64,000 nucleotides of DNA, taken from contig NZ_FWDP01000004.1 of the NCBI RefSeq assembly GCF_900169305.1, positions 1,178,001-1,242,000 on the forward strand, in the 5' to 3' direction. This DNA is from Marinilactibacillus piezotolerans (GTDB lineage Bacteria > Bacillota > Bacilli > Lactobacillales > Carnobacteriaceae_A). This document shows, piece after piece, positions 51,487 through 61,269 of the stretch. Each line of letters opens with the position of its first letter. Positions within the stretch are counted from its first letter, which is position 1. The notes under the pieces were generated by a model that was given only the letters and a program-made list of their open reading frames with translations, ran no database searches and had not been told where the DNA came from. A program made the translations under genes and the position numbers.

Positions 51487-52860
51487 CTAATCTTTTATCG
51501 ACATTTTATTAATATAGTCTTCTTTTATGGTTTGACGGGCCCGTGCGATAGCCAACGAGTTTTCAGGTACAGTATCCGTAATGGTCGAGCCAGCCGCAAT
51601 ATAAGTGTTCTTTTCAACAGTTACCGGCGCAATCAAATTTGTGTTGCAGCCGATGAAAGAGTTATCTCCGACAGTAATTTTATGCTTGTTTTTGCCATCA
51701 TAATTTACAAATACGGTTCCGCAGCCAATATTGATGTCTTCTCCTAATTCGGCATCTCCTACATAAGTTAAGTGACCGATTTTAGTTTTCTTGCCAATCG
51801 TTGCCTTTTTCACTTCAACAAAGTTTCCGATATGAACAGACTCTTTCAAGACGGTTTGCGGGCGAAGATGGCTGCTTGGGCCGATATCACTGTAGTCTCC
51901 CATAATCGACTCTTCGATCATTGAACTAGTTACGTTAACGCCATTTCCAATTGTGCTGTCCACGATAACAGAGTGAGCTCCAATGGTACAGTCCTCCCCA
52001 ATCGTCGTGCTGCCTTTTAAATAAACGCCAGGTTCAACAAGCGTATCTTGTCCGATTACAACATCACTTTCAATATACGTGTTCGCCGGATCAATCATCG
52101 TTACACCATTACGCATGTGTTGTTCATTGATGCGTTCTTTCATCACCTTGTTGGCTTGTGCCAGTGCCACACGGTCATTGACCCCCAAAGCTTCATCCAT
52201 ATTATCCAGCTGAAATGCTGCGACCAGTTCTGACTGATTTTTTAAAATCTCAATAACATCCGGAAGATAATACTCGCCTTGGACATTTTCATTTTTTACT
52301 TTTTCCAGCGTTTCAAATAGTGCTTTGTTGTCGAAACAATAGGTACCCGTATTGATTTCTTGTACCGCTGCTTCAGCTTCAGAAGCGTCTTTTTGCTCAA
52401 CAATCTTAGTAACTGCACCTTCCTCGGAACGAATGACTCTGCCATATCCAAAAGGATTGTTTGCATGAGCAGTCAGTACCGTCGCTTTTGCGCCTTCTTT
52501 TTCATGAAATTCTACTAGACCTTTCAGCGTATCGGCTGTCAAAAGCGGAGTGTCTCCGCAGATCACTAGGGTTGTTCCTTCTTTGTCTTTCAATTCAGAA
52601 GCTGCTTGTTTTACTGCGTGAGCAGTACCAAGTTGTTCTTCTTGTAAGACATAAGAACTTTTTTCTCCCAGATACTCCTGAACGGTTTCAGCACCAACAC
52701 CTGTGACTGTAACGACTTGATCTAGATTTACGGCTTGTGCTTGATCAACAACATGCCCTACCATTGGTTTCCCCATGACCGGGTGCATGACTTTATATAA
52801 TTTCGATTTCATTCGTGTTCCTTGACCTGCTGCTAATACTACTGCATATCGATTATTCAC
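51487..52860 (-). CDS. glmU: Bifunctional GlmU (GlcN-1-P acetyltransferase / GlcNAc-1-P uridyltransferase)
   Basis: A 457-residue enzyme making UDP-GlcNAc. The N-terminal uridyltransferase has '[28 protein letters not shown]', and the C-terminal left-handed beta-helix has hexapeptide repeats (about 250-440) with '[33 protein letters not shown]'. I start at the GTG at 52860 (GGGAGA 6-7 nt upstream), which gives the standard N terminus [12 protein letters not shown]; an ATG at 52923 would add 21 non-homologous residues. Works with glmS in the same pathway. Own promoter upstream. Confidence 0.97.
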   Translation of the reverse strand: MNNRYAVVLAAGQGTRMKSKLYKVMHPVMGKPMVGHVVDQAQAVNLDQVVTVTGVGAETVQEYLGEKSSYVLQEEQLGTAHAVKQAASELKDKEGTTLVICGDTPLLTADTLKGLVEFHEKEGAKATVLTAHANNPFGYGRVIRSEEGAVTKIVEQKDASEAEAAVQEINTGTYCFDNKALFETLEKVKNENVQGEYYLPDVIEILKNQSELVAAFQLDNMDEALGVNDRVALAQANKVMKERINEQHMRNGVTMIDPANTYIESDVVIGQDTLVEPGVYLKGSTTIGEDCTIGAHSVIVDSTIGNGVNVTSSMIEESIMGDYSDIGPSSHLRPQTVLKESVHIGNFVEVKKATIGKKTKIGHLTYVGDAELGEDINIGCGTVFVNYDGKNKHKITVGDNSFIGCNTNLIAPVTVEKNTYIAAGSTITDTVPENSLAIARARQTIKEDYINKMSIKD

Positions 52861-52974
52861 TATAGTTCTCCCATTCTGTTCATCTTCTGTTTCATTACAG
52901 CTGTTTATAGTGTGATTATTCATATCACTTCTGATAGCTTTATTGTACTTTTTTAAGGAAAGAATCCTGATTCT

Positions 52975-53003
52975 ATCATACTTTACCTACTTGGCTATTT
53001 CAA
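52975..53003 (-). promoter_or_regulatory. glmU promoter
   Basis: TTGAAA (52998-53003), 17-bp spacer, TATGAT (52975-52980) on the minus strand. Confidence 0.75.
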
Positions 53004-53156
53004 GTTCTTAAGGTGTTTTGTTTGTAGGTCGGCTTTTCTCATTTTATACTGTAGTTAGGTTAAAACCTTATCTCATTACAGATATAAACCAACCTGTTTG
53101 ATGACACTGCCGCTTAAAGCAGTAGACTGCAGGGATTCTAATAGGAGGAATGTTAA

Positions 53157-53768
53157 ATGGATAAAGAACAAACCGTTATAGGAAGTTACAAAAAAGAAGA
53201 AGAAGCGATCAAGGTCATTAAAAGATTAGAGGCTGAAGGTTATACGAATGACGAAATTACGTTGTATACCAACCAAGAAAAAAGTCACTCTCTGAGAAAT
53301 CCAGAACATGTAGATGTTTCTGAGCCGGATATGAATGGCAATGATTCTGATCATGAAAATAATTCTAATTTTTGGGAATCTATAAAAGATGCATTCAAAG
53401 TCAGAGAGGATCATCATTTTGACGATCCTGACTATACTACTGACGATGATTTATTGCATAGATACCGCGATAATTTGGCTAATGGCGAGATTGTCGTAGC
53501 GGTCAGCAATTTTAAAGCAGATCGATCAGGAGATGCACCGCATCAGTCTGACCAGGATAGACAAGATGATAGAGTACAAGACCTCAATCAAGCGACCAGC
53601 TCTGTTCGTCCAATCGCAGGATATCCAGCCAACGGAGGCGTCCAAGGTACGCAACCGCCGCTTCAACCAGGTGAGTCAGAAGGTACACCACCGATGCTGG
53701 ATGATCAAGCTGATACTACCGGACGACAAACTGAAGGGCGTAAAAGACCGGCAGACGACAAATTATAA
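53157..53768 (+). CDS. YflT-type general stress protein with low-complexity tail
   Basis: A 203-residue, very acidic and hydrophilic protein. Residues 1-110 match the YflT/general stress protein 17M domain: 'TVIGSYKKEEEAIKVIKRLEAEGYTNDEITLYT' and 'NFWESIKDAF' with 'LANGEIVVAV' at the end of the domain. The rest (about 118-203) is disordered, rich in D, Q, P, G and T. A very strong RBS (AGGAGGA) suggests high expression under stress. In Bacillus such genes depend on sigma B; I see no sigma B promoter here. Divergent from glmU. Molecular function unknown. Confidence 0.75.
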   Translation: MDKEQTVIGSYKKEEEAIKVIKRLEAEGYTNDEITLYTNQEKSHSLRNPEHVDVSEPDMNGNDSDHENNSNFWESIKDAFKVREDHHFDDPDYTTDDDLLHRYRDNLANGEIVVAVSNFKADRSGDAPHQSDQDRQDDRVQDLNQATSSVRPIAGYPANGGVQGTQPPLQPGESEGTPPMLDDQADTTGRQTEGRKRPADDKL

Positions 53769-53783
53769 ACTTATAGAAAAAGA

Positions 53784-53813
53784 GAGATGCTGGATTGCAG
53801 CATCTCCCTTTTT
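53784..53813. terminator. Terminator between stress gene and purR
   Basis: 8-bp stem GAGATGCT (53784-53791) / AGCATCTC (53799-53806) followed by CCTTTTT; serves the plus-strand gene and possibly purR, with A-rich sequence on its other side. Confidence 0.8.
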
Positions 53814-53815
53814 AT

Positions 53816-54640
53816 TTACATTGAAGACAAAAAGTTTCCCGGTACAACTTGAATCGTTCTGCTTTTCACGTCCACACTATTGACTTTTAGTAATGCGGTA
53901 TAGTTATCGATCGAACGTTCACCTTGATATAGGTTTTCCGCAATAACCGTTGCACCTACAAGTTCTGCGTCGAATTCCTCGATCAGACTCTTCATTCCGT
54001 TGACCGTTCCTCCGCCTTTCAAGAAATCGTCTACGATCAAGACTCTTGACCCTCGTTTTAAACTTCGGCGGGACAATTCCATTTTCTCAACACGCTGCGA
54101 TGATGAACCTGATACGTAATTGATGCTGACCGTAGATCCTTCCGTTACTTTGGAATCCCGGCGAACAATCACAAAAGGAACATTCAAGTAAGTCGCTACA
54201 GCTTGCGCAATCGGTACCCCTTTTGTTGCGACTGTCATAACAGCATCGATTTTCTTATCCATGTAATACGAGGCAATGACCCGGCCGATTTTTCTTAACC
54301 AATCTGGCTCTCCCATCATATCGGAAAGATACACATATCCCCCAGGGAGTAGACGCTCAGAATCATTCAACTCCGTACAGAATTCTTCAATAAAGGTTTC
54401 GATATCTTCTTTTTTCATTTTCGGGATATAACGTGCTCCCCCGGCTGCACCGGGCACTGTTTCCAGAATACCGATTCCTCTTTCCTGGAAGGTCTTTTTC
54501 ACAATGGTCAGATCTTCACTGATACTTGATTTAGCTGACTCATACCGCTTGGAGAAAAATGTCAGAGACACTAATGTATGCGGATGTTCCAGCAGGTAGT
54601 GAGTGATATCAATCAATCTTTCACTTCTTTTTATTTTCAA
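53816..54640 (-). CDS. purR: Pur operon regulator PurR
   Basis: A 274-residue regulator: winged-helix N terminus (about 1-75, 'SERLIDITHYLLEHPHTLVSLTFFSKRYESAKSSISEDL') and a phosphoribosyltransferase-like effector domain with the PRPP motif 'VLIVDDFLKGGGTVNG' near 195-210. PRPP binding releases it from PurBoxes. In lactic acid bacteria it can activate or repress. Start is TTG at 54640 with GAGGTG 7 nt upstream; the protein then begins MKIKRSERL as in the family. An upstream PurBox suggests autoregulation. Confidence 0.95.
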   Translation of the reverse strand: MKIKRSERLIDITHYLLEHPHTLVSLTFFSKRYESAKSSISEDLTIVKKTFQERGIGILETVPGAAGGARYIPKMKKEDIETFIEEFCTELNDSERLLPGGYVYLSDMMGEPDWLRKIGRVIASYYMDKKIDAVMTVATKGVPIAQAVATYLNVPFVIVRRDSKVTEGSTVSINYVSGSSSQRVEKMELSRRSLKRGSRVLIVDDFLKGGGTVNGMKSLIEEFDAELVGATVIAENLYQGERSIDNYTALLKVNSVDVKSRTIQVVPGNFLSSM

Positions 54641-54741
54641 CGATGGACACCTCTTTTATTTAACGTACAATCTTAATGATTCTTTTCTATTCTACATCTA
54701 ATTACTAAAAAAAAACAGTCATTTATTTATTTTCTAGTAAA

Positions 54742-54754
54742 AACGTTCGGAATT
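54742..54754 (-). promoter_or_regulatory. PurBox upstream of purR
   Basis: AATTCCGAACGTT on the minus strand matches AWWWCCGAACWWT at all but one position, ~102 bp upstream of the purR start and inside a possible promoter (TTGTCA, 17 bp, TTTACT). Only one box is seen. Confidence 0.65.
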
Positions 54755-54762
54755 TTTTTGAC

Positions 54763-54849
54763 AAAAAAAGCAGTGGATCTTGTACTTTGAGCGAGTCAAA
54801 GTGCGGCTGCATGCTGTTTTGAGCTTAGCATGCCCTTCAAGATCCACTG
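54763..54849 (-). terminator. Three-way-junction terminator after pyc
   Basis: Outer 12-bp stem CAGTGGATCTTG (54771-54782) with CAAGATCCACTG (54838-54849) encloses two complete hairpins: ACTTTGA/TCAAAGT (54784-54790, 54796-54802) and GCATGCT/AGCATGC (54809-54815, 54827-54833). Seven T follow on the minus strand. An intrinsic terminator of unusual shape, 15 nt after the pyc stop. Confidence 0.88.
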
Positions 54850-54863
54850 ATTTTAATTAATGA

Positions 54864-57800
54864 TTAAATCGTTTCGATTTCAATGAGCAAGTCGCTGGAT
54901 TCGATTTGATCTCCTTCAGCAACGTAAAGATGCTCTACAGTACCGGCTATGCCGGAACGAATGGTCGTCTCCATTTTCATAGACTCTGTAATGACGACAG
55001 GATCCCCTTTTTCCACTTTATCTCCGCGACTAACCAGAATCTGCAGGATAGAACCAGGCATGGTTGCCCCGATATGTCCTCGATTAGATGGTTCTGCTTT
55101 CTTGCGGACAGCTTTAGTATTGGTGATACTCTTATCGTTGATTTCGACTTGTCTACCTTGTCCATTCAGCTCAAAATACAATACTCGATTTCCTTCTGAA
55201 TCCGGATCCCCAATTTGATTCAACTGGATGATCAACGTTTTTCCTTTTTCGATACTGATCTCGATTTGTTCCCCGGTTCTCATACCGTAGAAGAAGGATG
55301 GTGTATCGAATTTGGTGATATCTCCGTACGTATTCTGGAAGAAGATGTAATCTTTGAACACTTGCGGATACATAGCATAGCTCAAAACCTCTTCAACGCT
55401 AGGTTCTCTGCCGATCTGTTCAGCCAATTCACTGGTCAGTGCAGCAAAATCCAGCGGCTCTCTATAATCACCAGGACGTCCTTCAATTGGTGCTTCTCCA
55501 TTTAAGACGATGTCTTGAAGTCGTTTAGGAAAGCCGCCTTCCGGTTTACCTAATTCGCCTTTAAAGAAACTGATCACAGATTGCGGAAAACTCAGACTTT
55601 CGCCTTTTTCATAAATATCTTGTTCAGACAAATTATTTTGAATCATGAAGAGTGCCATATCACCGACGACTTTTGAGGACGGCGTTACCTTGACAATATC
55701 TCCAAACATTCGATTGACCACAGCATACATTTCTTTCAACTCATCCCAGCTGTCTGCCAGTCCAACGCCTTTAGCCTGTTGTTTCAAGTTGGTATACTGT
55801 CCGCCCGGCATCTGATGCTTATACACTTCTGTTGAAGCTGCCGGCATGCTTTCTTCAAAGATAGAATAAAATTTTCGAACATCTTCAAAATAACGATTAA
55901 TGATTTCAACATTTTCAATATTGATTTCCGGTGCCCGGTCAGTGTTTTCAAGTGCATAGTATAGACTGCCCATACTCGGCTGACTCGTTTTTCCGCTCAG
56001 TGCGCTTTGAGCCACATCGACCACATCAACACCTGCTCGGATTGCGGCCCCGTAGGTATAAACTCCATTACCGCTGGTATCATGCATGTGCAGGTGAATC
56101 GGTATATTTACTGTGGACTTCAACTCACTGATCAGACGATAAGCTGCATGCGGTTTTAGAAGACCAGCCATATCTTTGATGGCTATCATATGCGCACCGA
56201 TATTTTCCAGCTCGACTGCCATTTTCTTATAGTAGTCCATTGTATATTTGGTTTGAGACGGATCATTCAGATCCCCTGTATAGCAGATGGTTGCCTCAGC
56301 AATTTTATTATTGTCTCTTACATATTGGATACTTTTTTCCATTTGGGGTATCCAGTTCAGACTGTCAAAAATCCGGAATACATCAATGCCGTTTTCCGCT
56401 GCCACTGCAATGAATTTTTCTAGTACATTATCTGGATAATTTTCATAACCGACTCCGTTTGACCCTCTGAAGAGCATTTGGAAAAGTGTATTCGGCATTT
56501 TCTGTCTCAGTTTGCGCAGACGTGCCCATGGGTCTTCGTTCAAGAAACGGTAAGCAACATCAAAAGTTGCTCCTCCCCACATTTCTACTGAGAATAATTC
56601 CGGTATACCTTGCTCCATCTGTTCTGCTACTGCCAGCATATCTTTTGTTCGCATTCTTGTAGCGAGCAGACTCTGGTGAGCGTCTCTGAACGTTGTGTCG
56701 GTCAGTAATACAGCATTCTGATCTTTTACCCAGTCAGCGACAGCTGCTGGTCCTTTTTGATCAAGGAGCTGTTTAGGGCGGATCAATTCTTTTTCAGGCA
56801 GAATCAGCTTCTCTGGCATTCTTGGAGTGCTGAAAGCCGGTTTCTCAATTCTTCCAATGCCCGGGAATCCGTTCACTGTTACATTTCCAAGGTACTGAAG
56901 CGTTTTGTTACCTCTGTCTCGACCTTTAGAGAAAATATACAGCTCTGGTGTCTGATCGATAAAGGTCGTAGACGCTGCTCCGGAGATGAACGCCGGATGC
57001 TTCACAACATTTGCTAAAAACGGAATATTGGTTTTCACTCCGCGAATGCGAAATTCCTTCAGTACGCGCCCCATTTTCTGGACCGCTTTGGAAAAATCAA
57101 CGGCGTGTACAGATGCTTTTACTAATAGAGAGTCAAAGAACGGCGTGACCACTGTTCCCTGGAATCCATTTCCTGCATCCAGACGAACTCCGAATCCACC
57201 AGGAGAACGATACGTATTGATTTTCCCTGTATCCGGATAGAACTGATTCAGTGGATCTTCTGTAGTGATACGGCACTGAATAGCTGCCCCGATCAAATGA
57301 ATATCTTCTTGGTGAGGAACTCCTACTTCGTTATGCAAATGTTTACCTTGAGCGATCAAGATTTGTGATTGTACAATGTCGATTCCTGTGACCATTTCTG
57401 AAATCGTATGTTCGACCTGAACTCGAGGGTTGACCTCGATAAAATAGAACTGATCTCCTTCTAGAAGGAACTCAACTGTTCCAGCATTGACGTATTCTAC
57501 ATGCTTCATCAGTTTTACAGCTGTCTGGCACAACTGTTCTCTTACTTCGTCTGTTAATGTAACACATGGGGCAACTTCAACGACTTTTTGATGACGGCGC
57601 TGAACTGAACAGTCGCGCTCATATAAGTGGACTAAGTTGCCGTGCGTATCCCCTAGAATCTGCACTTCAATATGCTTGGGATTTTGAATATATCGTTCTA
57701 CATAAATATCTCCGCGTCCAAAAGCAGCGATAGCTTCGCTCTGCGCACGCTGAAATCCTTCAATTGCTTCTTCTTCATTAAAGGCTACACGCATTCCGCG

Positions 57801-58304
57801 GCCGCCTCCGCCTAAAGCAGCTTTCATAATGATGGGATAGCCATACTGGTTGGCAAAATCTACTGCTTCCTGCATTGATTGAACAGCACCTTCTGTTCCC
57901 GGAATCGTTGGAATTCCAGCTTCCAGTGCCGCTTTCTTCGCTTTTAATTTATCTCCAAAAATATCCAACTGCTCTGTTGTCGGCCCGATAAAAGTGATAC
58001 CTTCTTCTTGACATCTCTTTGCAAAGTCCAGATTTTCTGATAGAAATCCATACCCCGGATGAATAGCGTCTGCTCCGGCATCTTTTGCAATATGAATGAG
58101 ACCTTCAATGTCTAAATAAGCTTCTATCGGTTTCTTGCCTTTTCCGACTAAATAAGCTTCATCTGCTTTGAATCGATGAACGCTTTTTTCATCTTCTTGC
58201 GCATATACGCCTACTGTACCGATTCCCAATTCCGTCAGTGCCCGGAAAATTCGAATCGCGATTTCTCCCCTGTTTGCTACAAGTACTTTTTTCAATCTTT
58301 TCAC
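54864..58304 (-). CDS. pyc: Pyruvate carboxylase
   Basis: An 1146-residue biotin enzyme making oxaloacetate from pyruvate. Biotin carboxylase domain about 1-450 ('VLVANRGEIAIRIFRAL', glycine-rich 'GGGGRGMR'), carboxyltransferase about 530-800 ('LLTDTTFRDAHQSLLATRMRT', 'KDMAGLLKPHAA'), PYC/OADA allosteric region, and biotinyl domain with 'ESMKMETT', Lys1110 biotinylated. Start GTG at 58304 or TTG at 58295; both have ribosome-like sites (AGGG, GAGGTG) and I cannot separate them. It could supply oxaloacetate and so aspartate for aspD, though the two genes are 15 kb apart. Confidence 0.97.
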   Translation of the reverse strand: MKRLKKVLVANRGEIAIRIFRALTELGIGTVGVYAQEDEKSVHRFKADEAYLVGKGKKPIEAYLDIEGLIHIAKDAGADAIHPGYGFLSENLDFAKRCQEEGITFIGPTTEQLDIFGDKLKAKKAALEAGIPTIPGTEGAVQSMQEAVDFANQYGYPIIMKAALGGGGRGMRVAFNEEEAIEGFQRAQSEAIAAFGRGDIYVERYIQNPKHIEVQILGDTHGNLVHLYERDCSVQRRHQKVVEVAPCVTLTDEVREQLCQTAVKLMKHVEYVNAGTVEFLLEGDQFYFIEVNPRVQVEHTISEMVTGIDIVQSQILIAQGKHLHNEVGVPHQEDIHLIGAAIQCRITTEDPLNQFYPDTGKINTYRSPGGFGVRLDAGNGFQGTVVTPFFDSLLVKASVHAVDFSKAVQKMGRVLKEFRIRGVKTNIPFLANVVKHPAFISGAASTTFIDQTPELYIFSKGRDRGNKTLQYLGNVTVNGFPGIGRIEKPAFSTPRMPEKLILPEKELIRPKQLLDQKGPAAVADWVKDQNAVLLTDTTFRDAHQSLLATRMRTKDMLAVAEQMEQGIPELFSVEMWGGATFDVAYRFLNEDPWARLRKLRQKMPNTLFQMLFRGSNGVGYENYPDNVLEKFIAVAAENGIDVFRIFDSLNWIPQMEKSIQYVRDNNKIAEATICYTGDLNDPSQTKYTMDYYKKMAVELENIGAHMIAIKDMAGLLKPHAAYRLISELKSTVNIPIHLHMHDTSGNGVYTYGAAIRAGVDVVDVAQSALSGKTSQPSMGSLYYALENTDRAPEINIENVEIINRYFEDVRKFYSIFEESMPAASTEVYKHQMPGGQYTNLKQQAKGVGLADSWDELKEMYAVVNRMFGDIVKVTPSSKVVGDMALFMIQNNLSEQDIYEKGESLSFPQSVISFFKGELGKPEGGFPKRLQDIVLNGEAPIEGRPGDYREPLDFAALTSELAEQIGREPSVEEVLSYAMYPQVFKDYIFFQNTYGDITKFDTPSFFYGMRTGEQIEISIEKGKTLIIQLNQIGDPDSEGNRVLYFELNGQGRQVEINDKSITNTKAVRKKAEPSNRGHIGATMPGSILQILVSRGDKVEKGDPVVITESMKMETTIRSGIAGTVEHLYVAEGDQIESSDLLIEIETI

Positions 58305-58503
58305 CTCTTACCCTATCTTTGGATTTCTATAATTCATTATTTTTTTATTTTACCAGAAATTTCGTTTTTGCGTTTGAAAAATTCTGCAATTCCTTTTAAT
58401 GAGTTTAGCGAACAAAGCTATTATACCCATCAAGCACTATTAGTTGTTAAACAAAACAATTCTAGATACTATAACTATATCTTAGAAAGGGAGATGAATA
58501 AAA

Positions 58504-58866
58504 ATGAAACACGTTAAGGCTATGGCTATTAAGCTGATTGCTATCATACTGATTTGTTGGATCATTCTCTCGTTACTATGGAATATTCCGCTTATGGATG
58601 CAGTTATTGGAGGAGCGATTGTTTCTGTCATGATTTATGTGATCGGAGACTTGCTGGTACTGCGTAAGATTGGGAATATTGTGGCAACCGTTGTGGATAT
58701 GGGTGGTGCGCTAGCTATTCTTTGGGGTTATCTATACCTCTCATTAGGAGAAAGCTATTTCCTAGAAAGCCTAGTTGCTTCAGCAGGTATTGCTATTTTT
58801 GAGTGGTTCTTCCACTCTTGGCTGCTTAAGAGCCATGTCGTACCAGATGAACGTTCAATGAAATAA
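58504..58866 (+). CDS. DUF2512 (YndM-like) membrane protein
   Basis: A 120-residue protein with four membrane helices (about 7-25, 31-52, 62-80, 86-108) and a short polar tail. 'AIKLIAIILICWIILSLL', 'AIVSVMIYVIGDLLVLRKIGNIVATVVDMGGALAILWGYLYL' match the DUF2512 family, known in Bacillus and Carnobacterium relatives. GGGAGAT precedes the ATG. No function is known. Divergent from pyc and followed by a good terminator. Confidence 0.85.
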   Translation: MKHVKAMAIKLIAIILICWIILSLLWNIPLMDAVIGGAIVSVMIYVIGDLLVLRKIGNIVATVVDMGGALAILWGYLYLSLGESYFLESLVASAGIAIFEWFFHSWLLKSHVVPDERSMK

Positions 58867-58899
58867 GGGGTTTACCATTTAACTTTATGGCATAGAATC

Positions 58900-58946
58900 G
58901 GCTGCAAGGACCGACAGTTTATCTGTTCCGTCCTTGCAGCCTTTTT
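58900..58946. terminator. Terminator between DUF2512 and the BcsA-like gene
   Basis: Perfect 11-bp stem GGCTGCAAGGA (58900-58910) / TCCTTGCAGCC (58931-58941) followed by TTTTT on the plus strand. Confidence 0.9.
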
Positions 58947-58984
58947 ACAGCTATATTCCTTAAACTTGTCAAAGTAAAGTTGTG

Positions 58985-61222
58985 TTATTCCGTCTCTCTT
59001 TGGAAAAATACACCCGCATTTGTATATCCAAAAGATCTTTGGATCCAGCGAACTTCTCCTTGTCGTTGATCGATGTTATTCTCAGGCGCATCCAGTGTAA
59101 TCAGGTCACCTTTTTGAATCTTCGCTCTTGTTCTGACTTGCGTTCCTTCTTCATTGATGTCGACCAGTGAAGCGGAATAGCGCAAGTGTTTATGGATCAG
59201 CAGCCCGTTCGTTCTGACTCTTTCTCTTAACAGCTGTCTAGTTTTAGATGCCGGCATTTTTTTCGTTTGTCGGAAAAAGCCCAGCGCTGTCAAGAATAAG
59301 CCTGACTGCTTATAATTTTTATCTCCAATAATGGCTCTTGTACTGCTGTAGATGGTTTTGATAATGAAACGGTATTGTGCTGGAGTCAATTCAGTGAACC
59401 GAACCCCAATCTCTGTATCCCCTTCTTTCCCTTTATCCATCCAGCGGACCTCGCCTTTTAAGCCGGTTTCACTTTCAATTGTTAATACCACACTGGTTAG
59501 TTTTTTCCGAGCAGCGGAGTTGGGAATAGATAGGCGTGCGCCGTATTCACTTAAGTCCAAAACCGTTGCTTCTATATTCTCTTCTCCATTTGCGATAGAT
59601 GCTTGTTTCGTTGTTAAGAACCGCTCAGCTGTCCGATACCTAGGACGTTCAAAGAAAATCATAATAACTAAGAAAATACCGATCAGGTTATACGTTACCC
59701 AGAACAAGTTGATCAGCACACTGTTGATTTCCAGATCGACCAGTTCCGGAGCTATAAAGGCTAGTACAACTCTAACGATTCCGATCATGGATAGAACCGC
59801 TAGAACAATATGGAACCAGCTGGCTCTCCAAAGAAATTGTCGTTCATTTGTCTGGATTCCTTTCCGGGTCACGTTGAACTTCACATTCCCTTTCAAAAAG
59901 GTTTCAGATAAAACGGCCCACGCCATTGAAGGCGCCAGTGCGGAATCATAGACATTTGTCCACATCGTTGTTCTTTTCTTTTCGGAAATCAAGCTGGCAA
60001 ATACTTGTGCGGCAATAAAAGACGGTACCCAGAATAACAATAAGTCTTCAAAACTGGCATTCAGTACGATAATGCCAAATACCAGATATAAAATTGGTGA
60101 AATCAGATAAATGATTTTATAGACACCAAAAAACCAATAATGAATCCCATCCATGTACAACAGTTTCTGCATAAAAGATAATCCTTTTGTTTTTAAAGGA
60201 TTCCATTTTCTCACTACTTGAATATTTCCGCGGCACCATCTGTCGCGCTGTTTCAATAAGTCTTTATAGGTTTCCGGTGCGAGCCCTACCGCTACCACAC
60301 TGTTAACAAATACCGTCTCCCAGCCTTCTGCTTGGATCAGCATGCCTGTCGCCATGTCTTCTGTAATAACACCAGTCGCAAATCCGCCGATCCCTTCCAG
60401 TGCTTCTCTTCTGAATAACGCATTGCTTCCGATATACATCGTTGCATTAAAGCGGTCTTTGCGCTCTTCGAGCATGCGCATGAAAAAGTCTTGTTCGTTA
60501 TTGATACGATCTCCGGCAAATAAGTTGAACTGGAATGGATCATCATTGTAAAACGCCTGGGGTGCTTGCACAAAAGAAACCTTCGGATCAGAAAAATATC
60601 CCAATGTCTCTTGCATGAAATTCGCTTTAGGCACCATATCAGCATCCATGGTCACAATGATTTCTCCGTGAGAAACACTCATTGCATGGTTTAAATTTCC
60701 TGCTTTAGCCTGCTTATTATCGTCTCTTGTCACATGACGTACACCCAGCTCTTCGCATAAGACTCTAACATCATCTCTTCTGCCATCATCACAGACTAGG
60801 ATCTCGTATAAGTCATCTGGATAGTCCATTATCTGAGCAGCTACGATTGTTCTTTTCAGCAGATCGACCGGTTCGTTGTACGTTGCAATCATCACATCAA
60901 CAGTCGGCAGGGTTTCAAATGACGATAAAAACACTTTCTTCCGCTTCGTCCTTTTCCAGAACAGGGTCGTTGTCACAAGACTCTGGAAGTAGCCCATCCA
61001 CTCCGTAAATAATAGTAAAAAACCAGCGATTATACTAAGTATTGATACAGAAGGCAGCGTGTAAGCCGATCTCCAGATCAAGTAAATCAGCTGCAGCACC
61101 AGGAAAAGAACAATACTGAGTCTGATGACATTCTGATTTTTCTTGCCGTAAAGATAGCATAGGCTTAAAATCAGTAAAACGATCAATAAATAGGTAGTCT
61201 GTAATGCATTCATTGTTTCCAT
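58985..61222 (-). CDS. BcsA-like membrane glycosyltransferase with two PilZ domains
   Basis: A 745-residue processive family 2 glycosyltransferase. Three N-terminal helices (about 8-88) precede the catalytic domain with D-D-G at 145-147, D-A-D at 193-195, T-E-D at 287-289 and Q-R-D-R-W at 325-329, the full cellulose-synthase set. Further helices follow at about 360-525. PilZ 1 has RPRYR (526-530) and D-L-S-E-Y-G (556-561), PilZ 2 has RERVR (666-670) and D-I-N-E-E-G (688-693); both can bind c-di-GMP by motif. BcsA normally carries one PilZ. Start is ATG at 61222, or 61213 with a better site (GGATGGA). The diguanylate cyclase lies 47 nt upstream. Polymer unknown. Confidence 0.88.
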   Translation of the reverse strand: METMNALQTTYLLIVLLILSLCYLYGKKNQNVIRLSIVLFLVLQLIYLIWRSAYTLPSVSILSIIAGFLLLFTEWMGYFQSLVTTTLFWKRTKRKKVFLSSFETLPTVDVMIATYNEPVDLLKRTIVAAQIMDYPDDLYEILVCDDGRRDDVRVLCEELGVRHVTRDDNKQAKAGNLNHAMSVSHGEIIVTMDADMVPKANFMQETLGYFSDPKVSFVQAPQAFYNDDPFQFNLFAGDRINNEQDFFMRMLEERKDRFNATMYIGSNALFRREALEGIGGFATGVITEDMATGMLIQAEGWETVFVNSVVAVGLAPETYKDLLKQRDRWCRGNIQVVRKWNPLKTKGLSFMQKLLYMDGIHYWFFGVYKIIYLISPILYLVFGIIVLNASFEDLLLFWVPSFIAAQVFASLISEKKRTTMWTNVYDSALAPSMAWAVLSETFLKGNVKFNVTRKGIQTNERQFLWRASWFHIVLAVLSMIGIVRVVLAFIAPELVDLEINSVLINLFWVTYNLIGIFLVIMIFFERPRYRTAERFLTTKQASIANGEENIEATVLDLSEYGARLSIPNSAARKKLTSVVLTIESETGLKGEVRWMDKGKEGDTEIGVRFTELTPAQYRFIIKTIYSSTRAIIGDKNYKQSGLFLTALGFFRQTKKMPASKTRQLLRERVRTNGLLIHKHLRYSASLVDINEEGTQVRTRAKIQKGDLITLDAPENNIDQRQGEVRWIQRSFGYTNAGVFFQRETE

Positions 61223-61269
61223 CCAATCATAATTTTTACCCTAGATAACCTTCACCAAAAATTGCAGAA

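Noticed and set aside
58176-58517. 113-codon plus-strand frame over the pyc start
   Set aside because: It runs antisense through pyc and has no ribosome site; the DUF2512 gene that follows has its own start and RBS.
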